DNA from: Siniperca chuatsi
Lineage: Eukaryota; Chordata; Actinopteri; Centrarchiformes; Sinipercidae
Length of the DNA: 64,000 nt
Assembly: GCF_020085105.1 (NCBI RefSeq)
Contig: NC_058056.1
Location: 18,896,429-18,960,428, forward strand
Direction: 5' to 3'
The notes below the pieces were generated by a model, which made no database searches, was not told where the DNA came from, and worked only from the letters and a program-made list of their open reading frames with translations. Positions 1-17,785 of this stretch are shown piece by piece (the stretch's first letter is position 1; each line of letters starts with the position of its first letter). Position numbers and translations under genes: made by a program.

Positions 1-1190
1 TAAACTTCCAGAAATGAAGTAGGCTATTAGGTAGAGTCTGTTGAAACATGTGAAGCCTACTGGATATTTACTCTTGAAACACTTCCACAAAGGAGCATTA
101 ATGATGAACTTCTTCTCAGTATAGTGTTGTAGATTTGTCTTGTTCATTGTTAACCAGTAATAATGATTAAAATGATGATGTTTGATTAGTTAATTGGATA
201 AATTACTTTTTAAAATCATCACCTGGTTGCAAATGTTAATTTAAATGATGATGCTGTGATAGATTAATTGTATTAATTAACTTTTCTTTCCTCGCCTACA
301 TGGGGATTGCAGACTTTATCTTGTGTGATTGTTGTTTTGTATATTATGCACTGAGGTTGAAAGGCTCAGCTGTTAAAGGTACAATTTTGAGGTACTTGTT
401 CTTTACTTGAGTATTGTCATTTTATGCTACATTATTCTTCTACTCTACTACACTTTGAAGGGAAATATTTAACTTTTTACTCCACTACATTTACTTGACT
501 GCTGTAGTTAGGAGTTACTTTGTAGATGAATTTATGATCAGTTTTTAAAATATGATGCATTGTTACAGATTTAACTATCCAACAATACAAAGTAGTTAAA
601 ACCTAGCTCCGCCTCCGCCAGCTACAACATTACAATGTTTAAAATGCTGCTCAGAAATTAATACAACTGTAATAATAATCTAATAATATGATATATAATA
701 GTACAACACAAACATTTAGCTGCATAATGAGCATTTTTACTTTTGATACTTTAAGTACATTTTGCTGGTTTTAAATGCATGACTTTTACTTATAATGGAG
801 TATTTTCAAATTGTGGTATTAGTACTTTTACATCAAGATCTGAATACTTCTTACACCACTGGTACTTGCATTGGCAGCGCATGCAAGGGGTCTTTTGCCC
901 CCATTGTCTACCTCACTCTCTTTGCACCTCCTACAAAGACTATATGGGTGCAGGTAATTTGACTACTGCTTAAAATATAACAACCATAGTCACTGTCAAC
1001 ATGTGAAATCTACATTGAGACCGTGGCAAGTTTTGCTCCGCATGCTACGCCTGCGGTTTAACGTCGCCTACTAGATGAATGTAACTTGCACAAACAGCAC
1101 CCCCTGTTGATGTCTGGGTGTAAGGACAGCTGAGAGGTAATAAGTTGAGAGGTCGTGTTAGCAAAACGGTAAGGCGGCGACACTTTTGCT
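1..1190. other. Intergenic, no gene seen
   Basis: No open frame here looks like an exon. The only recognisable content is one copy of a dispersed element at about 379-861, listed separately. The rest is AT-rich DNA with no further structure I can support. Confidence 0.6.
379..861 (+). repeat. Dispersed MITE-like repeat, copy 1
   Basis: This stretch shares long runs with 36460-36725 and 50933-51354, and in reverse orientation with 19783-20217. Shared motifs include ATTTTGAGGTACTTG, TTTTTACTCCACTACAT and GACTTTTACTTATAA. Its right end reads, on the reverse strand, CAGTGGTGTAAGAAGTATTC, which matches the CAGTGGTGGAAGAAGTACTC start of the copy at 19783. CAGTGGTGG termini and lack of coding capacity suggest a non-autonomous DNA transposon, possibly hAT-like. 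The family name is inference. Confidence 0.65.
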
Positions 1191-1459
1191 GCAGTCATAT
1201 TAATTAAAGTCACTCAAAGAAAGCGAAGTTGTCGTGGGTTCTCGCAGAAAACAGATCAGTTGCGAAACAGTTTCAACAGGCGTCAGCTTTGAGAACTAGT
1301 AACGGAATTGTTGCTAAGCGTTGCTAGTTAGCTAGTGTTGCTGCTAGCTGGCTTGCTAAGTTGCTATGTCGCAACCAAGTGTTTGGACTTATTGGAGCTA
1401 ACATAACTAACGTTAGCTCACCTAAGACAAACTTTAATTCTGGAGGAGAAACACCAAAG
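1120..1459 (+). promoter_or_regulatory. lclat1: Candidate lclat1 promoter and noncoding exon 1
   Basis: CpG dinucleotides are denser here than in the flanks. The segment ends in a donor-like CCAAAG|GTGGGT at 1459/1460. It lies 5 kb upstream of the first lclat1 coding exon, whose acceptor falls exactly at the start codon, so at least one upstream noncoding exon must exist. The position of this exon is inferred; no transcription start can be read from the sequence. Confidence 0.35.
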
Positions 1460-6506
<5,047 letters not shown>

Positions 6507-7367
6507 ATGGCTGTGTCGGTGCGGGGCCTGTATTTTGTGGTGACCCTGTTTTTGGGTAGTTTCTTTGGAAGTGTCTTCATGCTGGGTCCAGTTTTGCCCC
6601 TTATGTTGCTCTCTCCTGCTTGGTACCGCTGGATCACTGATCGCATCGTCGCTACCTGGCTCACCCTGCCTGTGGTGTGTACACCAGCCTAGCCTTTACT
6701 TAGCTTACTTCTGTGCATGCCAGATGGTCTCATATTACCTGTGTTTGACACCGTCACGATAATCTGCGTCATGTCAGCCTTATTTATGCCTCCCTATTTA
6801 ATCAGATTTTATTTTTGTCAGAAGTAGACTTAATTTATTCAGATTGCCCTTGAGAACAATTTTGCAAATCTTGTTTACAGTAACCACATGAATTGACAGC
6901 CTTATTAATTTATTTTCCTCTCACTCTTATCTCTCTTAAATTTATCTTACCACCGTTCGTCTTCCCAGTCCCTCCTCTCTCCCTCTACATCCTTTTTAAA
7001 TTATCATTCTTTCCTCCCCTCATCATCCACCTCTCCATTTTGTTCTCTCTGACTGCCCCTTTCCATTCTTTCTCTCTCTCTTTCTTTCTCTCCTCACTAC
7101 TTCTTCATCCTCCCTCAATCCCTGCATCTCTCCCCTCTGTAGTCTTTGCTGGAGCTGGTATTTGGGGTGAAGGTGGTAATAACAGGTGATGGCTTCATTC
7201 CAGGGGAGCGAAGTGTGATTATCATGAACCACCGTACCCGTCTGGACTGGATGTTCCTTTGGTGTTGTCTGCTCAGGTACAGCTACCTTCGTCTGGAGAA
7301 GATCTGCCTCAAGGCTGCCCTTAAGGCTGTGCCTGGCTTTGGTGGGTATGCAGTGGGTGCCTTGCCC

Positions 7368-7462
<95 letters not shown>

Positions 7463-10400
7463 TAGACTTGCACACCTCTGCATACCATAATATATGCTTT
7501 GCAAAGTAAGTCTTCAAAAACATTAATTCATTACATCATCGCAAAGCAGTACTTTTAATGGAGGAGGTAAAATCAGTACAGTGGAGACAGCTGAATCCAA
7601 ACATAAAAGAGGAACAGTATAATGCAAATTCAGAGCAATAGAATATGGAAATGCCAGATATTTAGGTAGCTTAGGTTATAATCAGTTTCTGTTGAAACCG
7701 TTTTAGAGAACGGTTTATTGAACTGTAGGATCATTTTGAAAAAATGACCATACAATTGAATCAACACCTCTCTAAAACGGTTTCAACAAAAACAGAACAT
7801 TATAACCTTCATGAAACCGTCATGATAGGATTTATTGCAGGACTGCAGTATTAGACTGCGTTAGTTTTAGCTAACTGTACCTGATACATTGTGTGTAGTT
7901 AAACATAACCAAAGAAAATAACCTTTTTTTTTTAACCTGCATGAAGCCGCTGATTTGACAAACCCGATTTCCAGAGGCAGTATGTTACAGAGCAAAGGTA
8001 CTCTGATGGCAAAGGCCCAGTGTCAGATGCTACTCCTGGGAAACATAGGCTCCGCCTGCTTTGAAAAGTCCTACAGAATCAGTTGAGCTGGAGAAACAAC
8101 CAATTACACATGTAAAGACATTGTATGTATTTTCCAGGTTGGGCAATGCAGGTGGCCTGCTTCATCTTTATTCACCGTCATTGGGAGGAGGACAAGAAGC
8201 ACATGGAGAACATGCTGGACTACTTCTGTGACATCAGAGAGCCCCTGCAGCTGCTACTGTTCCCGGAGGGCACAGACCTCACTGGTGTGAAGTCAACAAT
8301 GCAACACTCCCATTCATGGGACAATTTGCCCACATTTCAGTTGTTATTCTCAGTGTTGTGTGTTACCCACCCACCAGTTTCCAGAGCTCAGTGTGGCACC
8401 TGTCTTACACCTTTGCACTGACACTATTACGCAAGAACAATTTCCAAGTGATAAGGCATAGCCAAATCCCTTGACGCACACTCCACACAGTCATTTCTGC
8501 AAGAATGCTCTGATCTTTCAATCCAAGCAACAGCAATACCAGTGTCTAAAGCCCTCTCAGATCACAATTAAGCCAGTCACAGTCCTGAGTAGCTTTACTG
8601 GGGGAATATTAACTTCTTTTTGCATACCATGATGTCATGAGGGGTCCAGTGATGTTGCATCATAATTGGCCAGCAGATTTAGGGCTTTAAAGATTGTTTA
8701 ACTTTTGGTGTTGTGTTTGTGCCTGTACGTGTGTGTCTTCATATTCACATACGTCTGCATTTAAGCTTCTTAAACCTCAAGGCTTAATTTGATGCAAGAA
8801 ACAAGGGGAGGTGGACAGTTTGTTCTGATGTCTTATGTGGAAGTTGTCCTGTTCTTTACGTTCCTAATGCTTATTCTAGAGACATACATACAGACCGCCA
8901 TGATCTACACTATCAGGTCATAGGTGCGCTTAAGCCACTATAAACAATTTCATGACCCCCTTTTAAAGCTTGTAGAGCTTGTGTGAATTGAATGAAATAT
9001 TTTATAAGAATAACAAGTCACAGCAGAGGCCTGATCAACAAAGGTCTGTCCATAGTCCTTTTGTCCTACAAGTTGTCCTCAATGAGTCATGATATAGTTT
9101 ACATGTTCCTGCAACAAGTTCCTGAGGAATGTTTGGTTAATAAACAGTCATCTTTCCTGTGTTTATGTCCCTCTGTGGTTTTAACAAATCTGTAAGCGTT
9201 TGTCACTGGTGGATGTATTTCATGAATGTGGTCATATCCTGTAACCAATACTATTATTTAACTGCTATTTTTTATAATAATATACTTATAATATATACAT
9301 ATAGTTATTTTTGCTATTGTATCTTTTGAGTAACCAAGTTTCAACCAAGTTATACTTTTTTAAATAAGGCCTTGCACAGTTTATATACATTTATTGATAT
9401 TTTCTTTTAACAATAGAATTTAGATTGTAAAGCTACTCTGCAGGTAAGCAGCTGTTAAGGACAAAGTCAAAATTAATCCAAATAGACAACTACAGGTTTA
9501 TCGTGCGCCTGTCTCTCTTGCAGAAAATACAAGAGCAAGAAGTGATGCATTTGCTGCCCAGAACAGCCTGCCGAAATTCGAGTATGTGCTGCATCCCCGC
9601 ACCACTGGATTCACCTTTATTGTCGACAGACTACGAAAAGGTCAGTTGTGATCCACATCAGCCGATTCTGAAATCATGAAATGTCTACATTAAACATGAC
9701 AATGATCCATTCATAATAAAAAATGTTATGGTTAGTTGGCAGTCAAACAGCAGACATGTGCTGTGTATGTTTTTCATTTTTGATAATTGGCTTTATTTGG
9801 TCACAAAGAAAATAAGTAGGACACAAAGCCTGCCATCATGATAGAAATGTTTTATCAGCAAAACCAAGGGAAAAGGACATGCTATCATGATGATTGTAGT
9901 TAATCTATTTGTAGAAGAGGGATCATACCTGTTATTTTTCAAAGTCCCAGAACTATACTTTATCCTGCTGCCAGCCATTACAACACCCCTGAGATTCTCA
10001 TGTTTCCCTATGAGCTAATTCTGGCAGTCCTCCAGACTTCTTAAATACCACCTCTGGCCCTGCTGTCTCATCCCACGCCTGCCCTGGATGCTGAGCATGG
10101 CACTAACTCTCCAAGCAGGTGTTGTGAATCAGTGTGATGTCATCAGACTTAGCTAATTCTTCTCTCCCTCTCCCTGCACTGCTGACTGACATGCTGTGCA
10201 TGTTGTTCTTTGTCCAAGTCCACTGTGCCTGTCTCAGCTCTATTTTTACCATGGTAGAGCTGAGCTGTACAGGAGCAGACGCTGGCAGGTGGCATCCTGT
10301 CCACTTGATATTTAATTCAGCTCTATCTGTGTGTTGTAAGGACACTGCAGATCAGTGATGATGGAATAGAGCTTATGGTAATTTTGAAGGCAGAGAGGGG

Positions 10401-11165
10401 ATGAAACTCTAAGCCCCTGGATAATTAGAGGTGCATGTGTAATGGAGCTAAGAGCTGGGATTTTGAAGGGTTAACCTGGTTCGAATAACCAGTGTCGATG
10501 TGGAAAAGGGATTATATAAAGTCTCCCTGTAGTGTCATGTCTGAAACTGCTTAGTTTAAAGTAAGTGAAGAGTCTAGTTACTATTATATTAGCAAGTGTT
10601 GTTCCTTTGATAATTTAAAATTGTGTCCCTTTTTCTAGGAGAAAATCTGGATGCTGTCCATGATATTACAGTGGCATACCCCAAGAACATCCCTCAGACA
10701 GAACGCCACCTCATCCTGGGGCTTTTTCCCCGTGAGATCCACTTCCACGTCCGTCGCTACTCAGTGGCTTCACTGCCCACCTCTTCCTCTGACCTGGAGT
10801 CCTGGTGTCGAGAGCGCTGGGCTGAGAAGGAGGTCCGTCTGCGGGACTTCTACTCAGGCCAGCCCCGGGCCTTTGATAGGGATGGTGTTGCTCGTGTGCC
10901 ACCGTGTAAGACGGAGCTGCGAGTGACTCTGATCAAAGCCGCCTCACTGCTCTACTGGAGCAGCTTCATTGCTCTATGCTTCACTGGCCTGTGGCTGTGG
11001 GCTCCCTTTAGGCTCTACTTCCTGGTTGTAGTTGGAGTGTATATGGCCCAGCAGAAGCTGATTGGAGGGCTGGAGCTGCTGGAGTTGTCTTGTCATCAAT
11101 ACTGGAAGTCCATGGCTGCTGACGTGGGTGAGAAGAAGAAGGTGCTGGATGGGAAGATGCAGTGA
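6507..11165 (+). CDS. lclat1: Lysocardiolipin acyltransferase 1 (AGPAT family)
   Basis: Coding exons are 6507-6674, 7143-7341, 8138-8284, 9524-9640 and 10639-11165. All have GT/AG borders and compatible phases, giving 385 residues. The family transfers acyl chains to lysocardiolipin and other lysophospholipids at the ER and mitochondria-associated membrane. Seen in the sequence: an N-terminal membrane segment (about 8-30); the acyltransferase HX4D motif NHRTRLD with His86 and Asp91; the FPEGT motif at 164-168; the conserved stretch VLHPRTTGFTF in exon 5; and a C-terminal hydrophobic pair at about 311-350. Length matches the vertebrate family. The acceptor CCACAG abuts the ATG directly, so the start codon opens the exon. 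The identity rests on near-identity over long stretches with mammalian LCLAT1 as I remember it. A possible AATAAA signal lies at 13060, so the 3' UTR may be about 1.9 kb. Confidence 0.95.
7371..7462. repeat. (TA)n(CA)n microsatellite in lclat1 intron
   Basis: About 71 bp of TA units are followed by about 21 bp of CA units. The tract begins only about 29 bp downstream of the exon 3 donor at 7341/7342. Its alternating purine-pyrimidine composition is typical of fish microsatellites. Confidence 0.97.
7673..7808. repeat. Hairpin-forming inverted repeat (MITE-like)
   Basis: The left arm, starting AGGTTATAATCAGTTTCTGT, mirrors the right arm, which ends at TATAACCT. Both arms carry GTTGAAACCGTTTTAGAGA in opposite orientation (GTTTCAACAAAAACAGA on the right). 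The centre is TCATTTTGAAAAAATGA near 7740. The whole is about 136 bp and could fold on itself. The downstream motif CTGCAGTATTAGACTGCGTT (to about 7870) looks like part of the same dispersed teleost repeat, from memory. It lies in an lclat1 intron. Confidence 0.7.
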
Positions 11166-13500
11166 GTATGGAAGACAGGGTTGACTGGACAATGATATGT
11201 TTCCACCTATGCTCAGCAAGGACACAGAGGACTCATTTGTGTTTGCCTGTTCAGTCCAGAGGGCTAGAGGATCCCTTTGAGGGACCCGGTGCTCCATGCC
11301 TTAGAAAGGGAGTAATGAGTTCACCTCCTGATGGTATGCATGGCTTCAGTGGAGAGAGCTTACCTTTCTGTTGAAGAAGAAAAAGAGGAATGTTATATAC
11401 ATTTATCTGTGTTGGATTCAAGGAATTCATCACACATAATGTGTCACTTTCCCTTTGTATGTCTCTCCCTGTATAATCCCTGTTATTTAGCTTGCTGTCA
11501 GTGCATTTTAACAGTTTATGTTGTTGGTGTTTATTAGGTTGTTTGTTCAAACCCTCAGTGTGGACATGTGTCATGAAACAATGCTGTTTAGTATTTGTTA
11601 TACTGTTGACATGTCTTTGAAACTGGTTTATTGTTTGCTATGTTGCCCTTGGTTTTATATCAGTGTCATGCGTTATGGAGCAGAGCCATAGTACAGACCA
11701 CCTGTAAATATGATGACTTGACTCTAACCAATATTCAAATCAGCACTGTAGTTAGCCAGATTAGACTGATAGGACTTGTTAAATGAATCGGTTTCTATTA
11801 GTAGTCTCTAGTCTAGCAAGGAAAGAAAAGGACTGCTATAATTCCCAGAGAATTATTAAGGAATATACAGGTATATTTGTGTACCATTGTTTACCTTTAT
11901 TGGGTATAATTACCCTTTTATACAAATTGGGGAATGAACCTTTCCCAGTTAGTCCTTAGAGATGTAGGTCTTGAAACATAAATTATGTTCTTCTGCTTGT
12001 TTCCTCAAGTAGCTTTTGCACATAAAAGCCAAAGGTGAGAAAAGCAGATGTGATTTAAAAAGAGCAACCAAACAGAATGTAGTCTGTCTTGTCAGGGAAG
12101 CACAGCTGCAGGTAGGGTTGACTGCAGCTATGCTGAGGTAACACTTGTAGTCATCAACTAAAATCATCAACTCATCAAGATCAAAGATCTGACTGAGATC
12201 TTATGTCTGGAATACAGATGAGCTTTGTGCCCTTTCTGGGAATGAAGGGATGCCTTGTAGAGGCAGGATGTGGGCAGTGCAGGGGTGGAAGAATGTCCTG
12301 TTGGGACAACATTACCCCTCGTTGTGCAGGGTGGTACAGAGGACCAGACTTGGAGTGGAAAACTGGCCCTGAACTAAACCTAATCCAAAAAAGCCCTGTA
12401 ATGCCCACCTCTGCCTGTGTCCCTCTCTAGAGGACTGGCATTGATGCGCCTGCCAAACTCAATTAGCAAATGACAGCTGAGAAAGCTACTCCAATTGTGC
12501 CAAAAAAGGACAGAAATTGAAACAAGATTGGAGTGGCGCTTCAGCCACACCTTTTAGCCACTGATTCTTCTTGCCACTCAATACCATTTTAATGTTAATT
12601 CTGGGAGTCATGATACATGTGTCTTGGACACTCTATAGCAGTTTCTGTAACACTGTGCAACGTGTGAGCTATCTGACCACTTCAACCCTGCTTTGTGAGA
12701 CAAATGTCTTTCACAGTCAACCACACAATAGAAAGTTCACTGAAGCGTCTCTTTTTTTGATTTTATGAATCTTAAGCTCTTGTAGTTAAAGTGTGAGGGG
12801 CTGTTTCCAGTCACTGTGATCTAGCTGTGTTAACAATTTTATCATCAGCATGTAGTAGTTTACCAAACATGGTACTATATCCATTTCCTCAAACCCTGAA
12901 CCAGCTAGAATCTCCACGTATTACTCTTTCACTTGTGCTATTTTCTGTTCTGCTCATTTTACAATCACTTGTTGATGCTGGACCTCTTTAATGTCACTGT
13001 CCTCAGGTAAACACAGTGAACACTGTTGCAAGTCAGTTAAGGGAGGAAATATATATCTAAATAAATATACTACATCAACTCATTCACGTTTCCAGTCATT
13101 GTTCTTTTGAGTTCTTTGGCAAACTTGACTTTACCTCTGATACTGCTTGTAAACTCACTTGATCTTTTGATAAATGTAATAGCTCATGTCATTAGATTGA
13201 CTGTAACATCAGTTTAAACTGTTAGAAATTGCTGACATTATAATGTGACATTATATAACGTAGGAATTGTGACAGTAGGTTTTCTTTCATTTATTCATCA
13301 CTCCACTCATGTAGAACAACACTTCCATTACACTGTTGTCATGTTATCACTGACATTTTTAGTTGCTGCAGAACAATTGTCTCGACAGTCTTTTAATCTA
13401 GAATGTGCTATAACAATCACTACACTGCAGTGAATGAGTCAACAAGACCTTGAATGCTCATGTTACACAACACTAGGGCCACAGTTTGCCTTGTCTATTT

Positions 13501-13533
<33 letters not shown>

Positions 13534-16500
13534 TCTAGTCTATCATAGACAACCAAAAAGGTCAGGAGCTTTGAAGGTGAAGCGCAGTCACCATAGTAAC
13601 TAATGTTGACTCCCCTGTCTCCTAGCAACGGGATATAGAGTGATGTCAATGGAAAGCATGCTATTTTCTCCTGCTGACAGAATGATGTTACTCTTTTTTG
13701 TGTGTTAAGAGAGAGTGGTGGAAAGAGAGAAGTTTATTTCTATTCTATGTGTGCTCTCCTGAGGGGATGGAGCGGGGGCGTGATGCTGACACCCTGTGGA
13801 ATCAAAGACAGACAAAAGGCGAGGATAAACTAAAATAGCTGTCCGGGGCCGATGAATCACGGCCAATTAAGGGTGCAATTATGCTCCTGTTTTTTTTTTT
13901 CTTTCGGTTTGCCTCTCCCAAATCATCCTGTGTATCTGAATATAACTTGCTCTGATAGGTTTAACCTTGGGAGGAAGGAAGATAGATAATGCACACTGAC
14001 TCCATCATCCTATATGAGACACATGAGAGCATCACTTCACTAGTGGGTCTTTTTTCCTGTTATTAGATGTGGTCCTAAAAGACTGCCTAAGCTTGAGGTC
14101 AAAGTCTTCAGGGAGTCTCTCTGTACAAAGTCCTGCCCAAGAGCACAGTGGAAGTGCCTGAAGGGTAGTGGAAAAATAGCTCTTTCACACATAAAGACTA
14201 AGTCAGATCTAGATTTGTGTCATGTCTATCCAATTCCATGCAGACTAATAGGATCAACAGGGCAGTGTAATTATCTTTATTTGGCCCGATGGCTTTTTTA
14301 ATAAAGGCGGCAGATAATCCTGAGGTTAGGCAGGGACAAAGTCAAAGACTACTATGAATTATAAAGCAGGACAGTAAGCCCTGTTGAGAGAGAGACTCCT
14401 TTTTTCCTCTGGTCATGTCCGGCTTTTAAATGACTCTAAATATGGTCATTAAAACATCAGTCTTTTGCATCCATCAATGCTCTAGATCCCTCAAAAGAAA
14501 ACGCTCAAGAAACTGCAGTGGATACAAAAATAGCTGTGTCCAGATCAGTTTGTCGTGTTTAACAGCCTTAATTAATATTTGTCTGAGCTAAGTTTAGTGC
14601 TGCATGCTCAGTGTGGGGCACCTCCAGCAGTGACTGCAGAAAAGCAGACCTGTTGTTGACACAAACACACTAACAAAGAAGCCTTCCAACAGGATCGGAG
14701 CTATAAATAACTCTACGGCAGTACTGCAATATTAGTGGGTGGATTAGGAGTGAATCATCACTGCCTATTTATAAACCCAATGCAGTCAAACCTCCTCATC
14801 GTGGGTGATTCACAGTGAGTATTGAATGAGTACGATTAAAATGGAATTCATAGTTTAGATGTAGTATACATTCATAAATGTTTTGTCAAAACTCATTTAA
14901 CACTTGTTCCTGTAAATGCCAATACCTGTATTGGGCATTTATTTTACTACACATAATTCAGTAGAGTTAATTAATTTTTTTCTGCTCCAGAGAGTAATAT
15001 CACTGACATGTGTTTCCAGACTGCAGTGCAGCTCTACACCCTGCCAAGCAGGCTAACGTCAGAGGCAGGCAAGGGAGTCAGCGTCATACATCCAAGGGAA
15101 AACAGCTTCAGAGATCATCCTGTCTCTCAGTATCCTGCTGCCACCTAGAGGTCTAAGGATTTTGTTTTACTCATAAGTGGCCTCCCCTCACGCAGATATT
15201 TCAAAATTGGTCAAAAATGCAAACATCTTGAGGGAGAGAAGAAAAATATAATTTGGCAGTAGATAAGTTTTATGGCCAAGTATTCAAACACCTGTCTTCT
15301 CCTACAGTCTGACAGACTGTCTTGAAAACACTGCCTATCGATTTTAAACAGTATTCACATTGATAAAACGTGCAATTGATAACTATCTGACTCTATTGTA
15401 TTTGCTACCAAAAAACATGTACAATGCTACAAACAAGACAAAGAAATTTAATCCAGCAAGACTAAATGTTTATTTAAAAATCAGAGAAAACCTTAATATA
15501 GCCAGACAAGAAAAAAAAAAATTCAAACCTCCTATCCAGAAAATATACAAATGTACCCATCAATAAAATAATAATCATATAGAATAAAGCAAATAAAAAC
15601 AATGGCCTATCAATAAAATGGTAAAAGTGAACAACAAAATGATAATATTCTGTCACGGCCATTGACTGTACACTGCACTGACTTGGGGATATGGATGGTA
15701 TCAGTGTCCTATAGAAGCCATTTATATTTAATAATTCTGGTAACGCCTGCAGGCATGCACAATCTGAAATGGCACAATGTTACACCAGGGCCATGATGCT
15801 GTGCTACAACCCACTCCAAAAATAACCTCAAATGTCACAGAGATCGAGATTTTTTTTTGTACAATTTGACATTTTGATTGAAATCTTCACAGGATACTGA
15901 CAATATAAAATTGAGGCATAGAGCCAGAGCCTCAAGGCTCAATTCAATTAGGATTAGAAAAAGTGGATGGATCACTGTCCCGAAAGTAGTTCAACACTAG
16001 GAGACGTCTGCAGTCAACTGTATTTAAATGGAGTACAGTCAAACTCAGGCTTGATTTAAACAGATTTTCAGTGTGTTGTTTCCAACACAAGTATGGTAAG
16101 TGAATCTGCTGTTGGTTATTTTTCCAGAGGCTGTCTGTACGCTTGTCTCCCATTGTCTCCCAGCGCTGGCTACTTCTGAACGCTTGCATGCCCCATCCTC
16201 TCATAATCCTGTCCTTAAGCCAGCAGGCAGCCAGTGAATGGCTCCATCACATTCCTCCTCCCTCATACTGAAGACACTTGGCTGGAAGGTACATGCTCCT
16301 CATATGTCACCAAAGTGACATGTTGCTCTTTACACGGCACACCACACAGGCACAGAATCCATGGTAACAGATGGAGAGTGGTAGAATTAAATTGTGGGAT
16401 CAATTGTACGATTGTCTACTGTACAGGAGATCACTTCTATGAACTGCAAGAATGGGACACTTAAATCACTTTGTGTACACTTCAAGAATGTCATGTCAAT

Positions 16501-17292
16501 CAAAATAAATGCACATCATGTGAGCCAGATCTAAATAAAATTCCTATCGTCGTCAATCACAACAATGAATACTTAAATATGACATCAATCTGTGCGGTCC
16601 TCACGGTGTCATTAGAATGAGTACAACGATTTTAAACACTACTACATTCATTACACTACCGGCTAATAAAAGGTAACTGATATAGAATATAACAACTATT
16701 GTGGTCTTAATTGAATTCAGTGTTCACCAGTGACAAATACATTGAGACAAAGTTGACAACACAAAGCACAAACCCAATGAAAGCAGTATGTAGAGTGACA
16801 CCTCCATTGGCTCATTTAACATTGCTGTACAGAGTGGGCTGGTTGCTTTGCCCACATCTGGATGTGCTCAGCTCTACTGCCTCTAGTTATCTAAATAAAC
16901 AAAACAACCAAGTGATGTTTTTTTTTTTTTATGTGACTGACCATGTCTATTATCATGCATGTGTTTAATTACTATATGGAAAAGTGTGACCGTGCATGAA
17001 CACTTAAACAAGTGAAGTTACAACTCCCCATTTGTGTCCCCAGCTGTTTTGGGGTGGTGCCCTGTGATATAAATCAGGAAGTATTTTGGAGAAGCCTATT
17101 AGGCAATAGAGCCAACAAACCAATCTTCTAATCAGCAGAGGTCTAAGGTCACAGGCCAGAGACAGGGAAGGGGTTTGGGGTGGAGGGGTCAAGCCAAAAC
17201 TTCACTGACCACGACGTCTGCAGTTGGAGGTGCGCAGCGCAGAGGAGATAAAGGAGAGGGAGAGGAGGACAAGTTAATCCAAGGTTAGGGGC
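11166..17292. other. lclat1-ypel5 intergenic region with both 3' UTRs
   Basis: The two genes converge here, with stop codons 6.1 kb apart. The lclat1 3' UTR probably runs to near the AATAAA at 13060. The ypel5 3' UTR enters from the right; T-rich TTTATT motifs near 15.47 kb could be its poly(A) signals on the minus strand. A (CA)14 tract lies at 13503-13530. The stretch 13600-14700 is richer in complex, non-repetitive sequence and is discussed as a possible conserved noncoding block. No further gene is seen. Confidence 0.5.
13503..13530. repeat. (CA)n microsatellite
   Basis: Fourteen uninterrupted CA units lie in the lclat1-ypel5 intergenic region. Confidence 0.97.
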
Positions 17293-17785
17293 TCATGGGT
17301 TGTCTGAGGGGACATGCTCCTCAAAGCCCTCACTCTCCCTAACCAGCGCCCTCTCCAGGATGACACGTCCCTCCTTGTACCGCTGACTGTCCTCAGTGGC
17401 AAACTCGTAGATCCAACCCAGCTTGCTGTTGCAGTTCTTGCAGCTGACATCCCTCACCATGTGTCTGCCGGTAAGCATCACTCTGTCCTGCACTTCGCTA
17501 TACTGGAGGTTCACCACCTGTGGGGTTGAGACACGGGCACGGGCACACACACACGCATTTTGAAGCAGGGAACTAGATACTGAATATGAGTAACCCGTTT
17601 GATTTAGGAGTTAATGTCATAGGTAGTCACCAATGTCTCTGTACCTTGTTGAAGAGGAAAGCTCTGCCTGTGGCTCCTGTGAAACGTGTTGAGATAAGCT
17701 CAGACCTATTAGTCAGGATGGTGTCACAGTTGGCACAGGAGAAGAGGCGCGTTCCACCAATGTGGTCCAAGAAGATGCGTCCCAT
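17293..17785 (-). CDS. ypel5: Yippee-like protein 5
   Basis: Two coding exons on the minus strand, 17785-17645 and 17517-17293, join in phase 0 to give 121 residues, exactly the vertebrate YPEL5 length. The Yippee zinc-binding pattern C-X2-C-X52-C-X2-C is visible as Cys17/Cys20 (CANC) and Cys73/Cys76 (CKNC). The C-terminal exon includes [20 protein letters not shown] and is practically invariant compared with mammals. YPEL5 is known as a nuclear and centrosomal protein associated with the CTLH (GID-type) E3 ligase assembly; that role comes from the family, not from this sequence. The last residue is Pro rather than the Ser I recall in mammals. An upstream noncoding exon is likely at 19458-19600. 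Confidence 0.98.

Noticed and set aside
779-973. 64-residue frame near the left edge
   Set aside because: It begins inside the dispersed repeat and shows no protein family features.
7023-7523. 166-residue minus-strand frame with an Ile-Tyr run
   Set aside because: It is antisense to lclat1 exon 3 plus the (TA)n(CA)n microsatellite.
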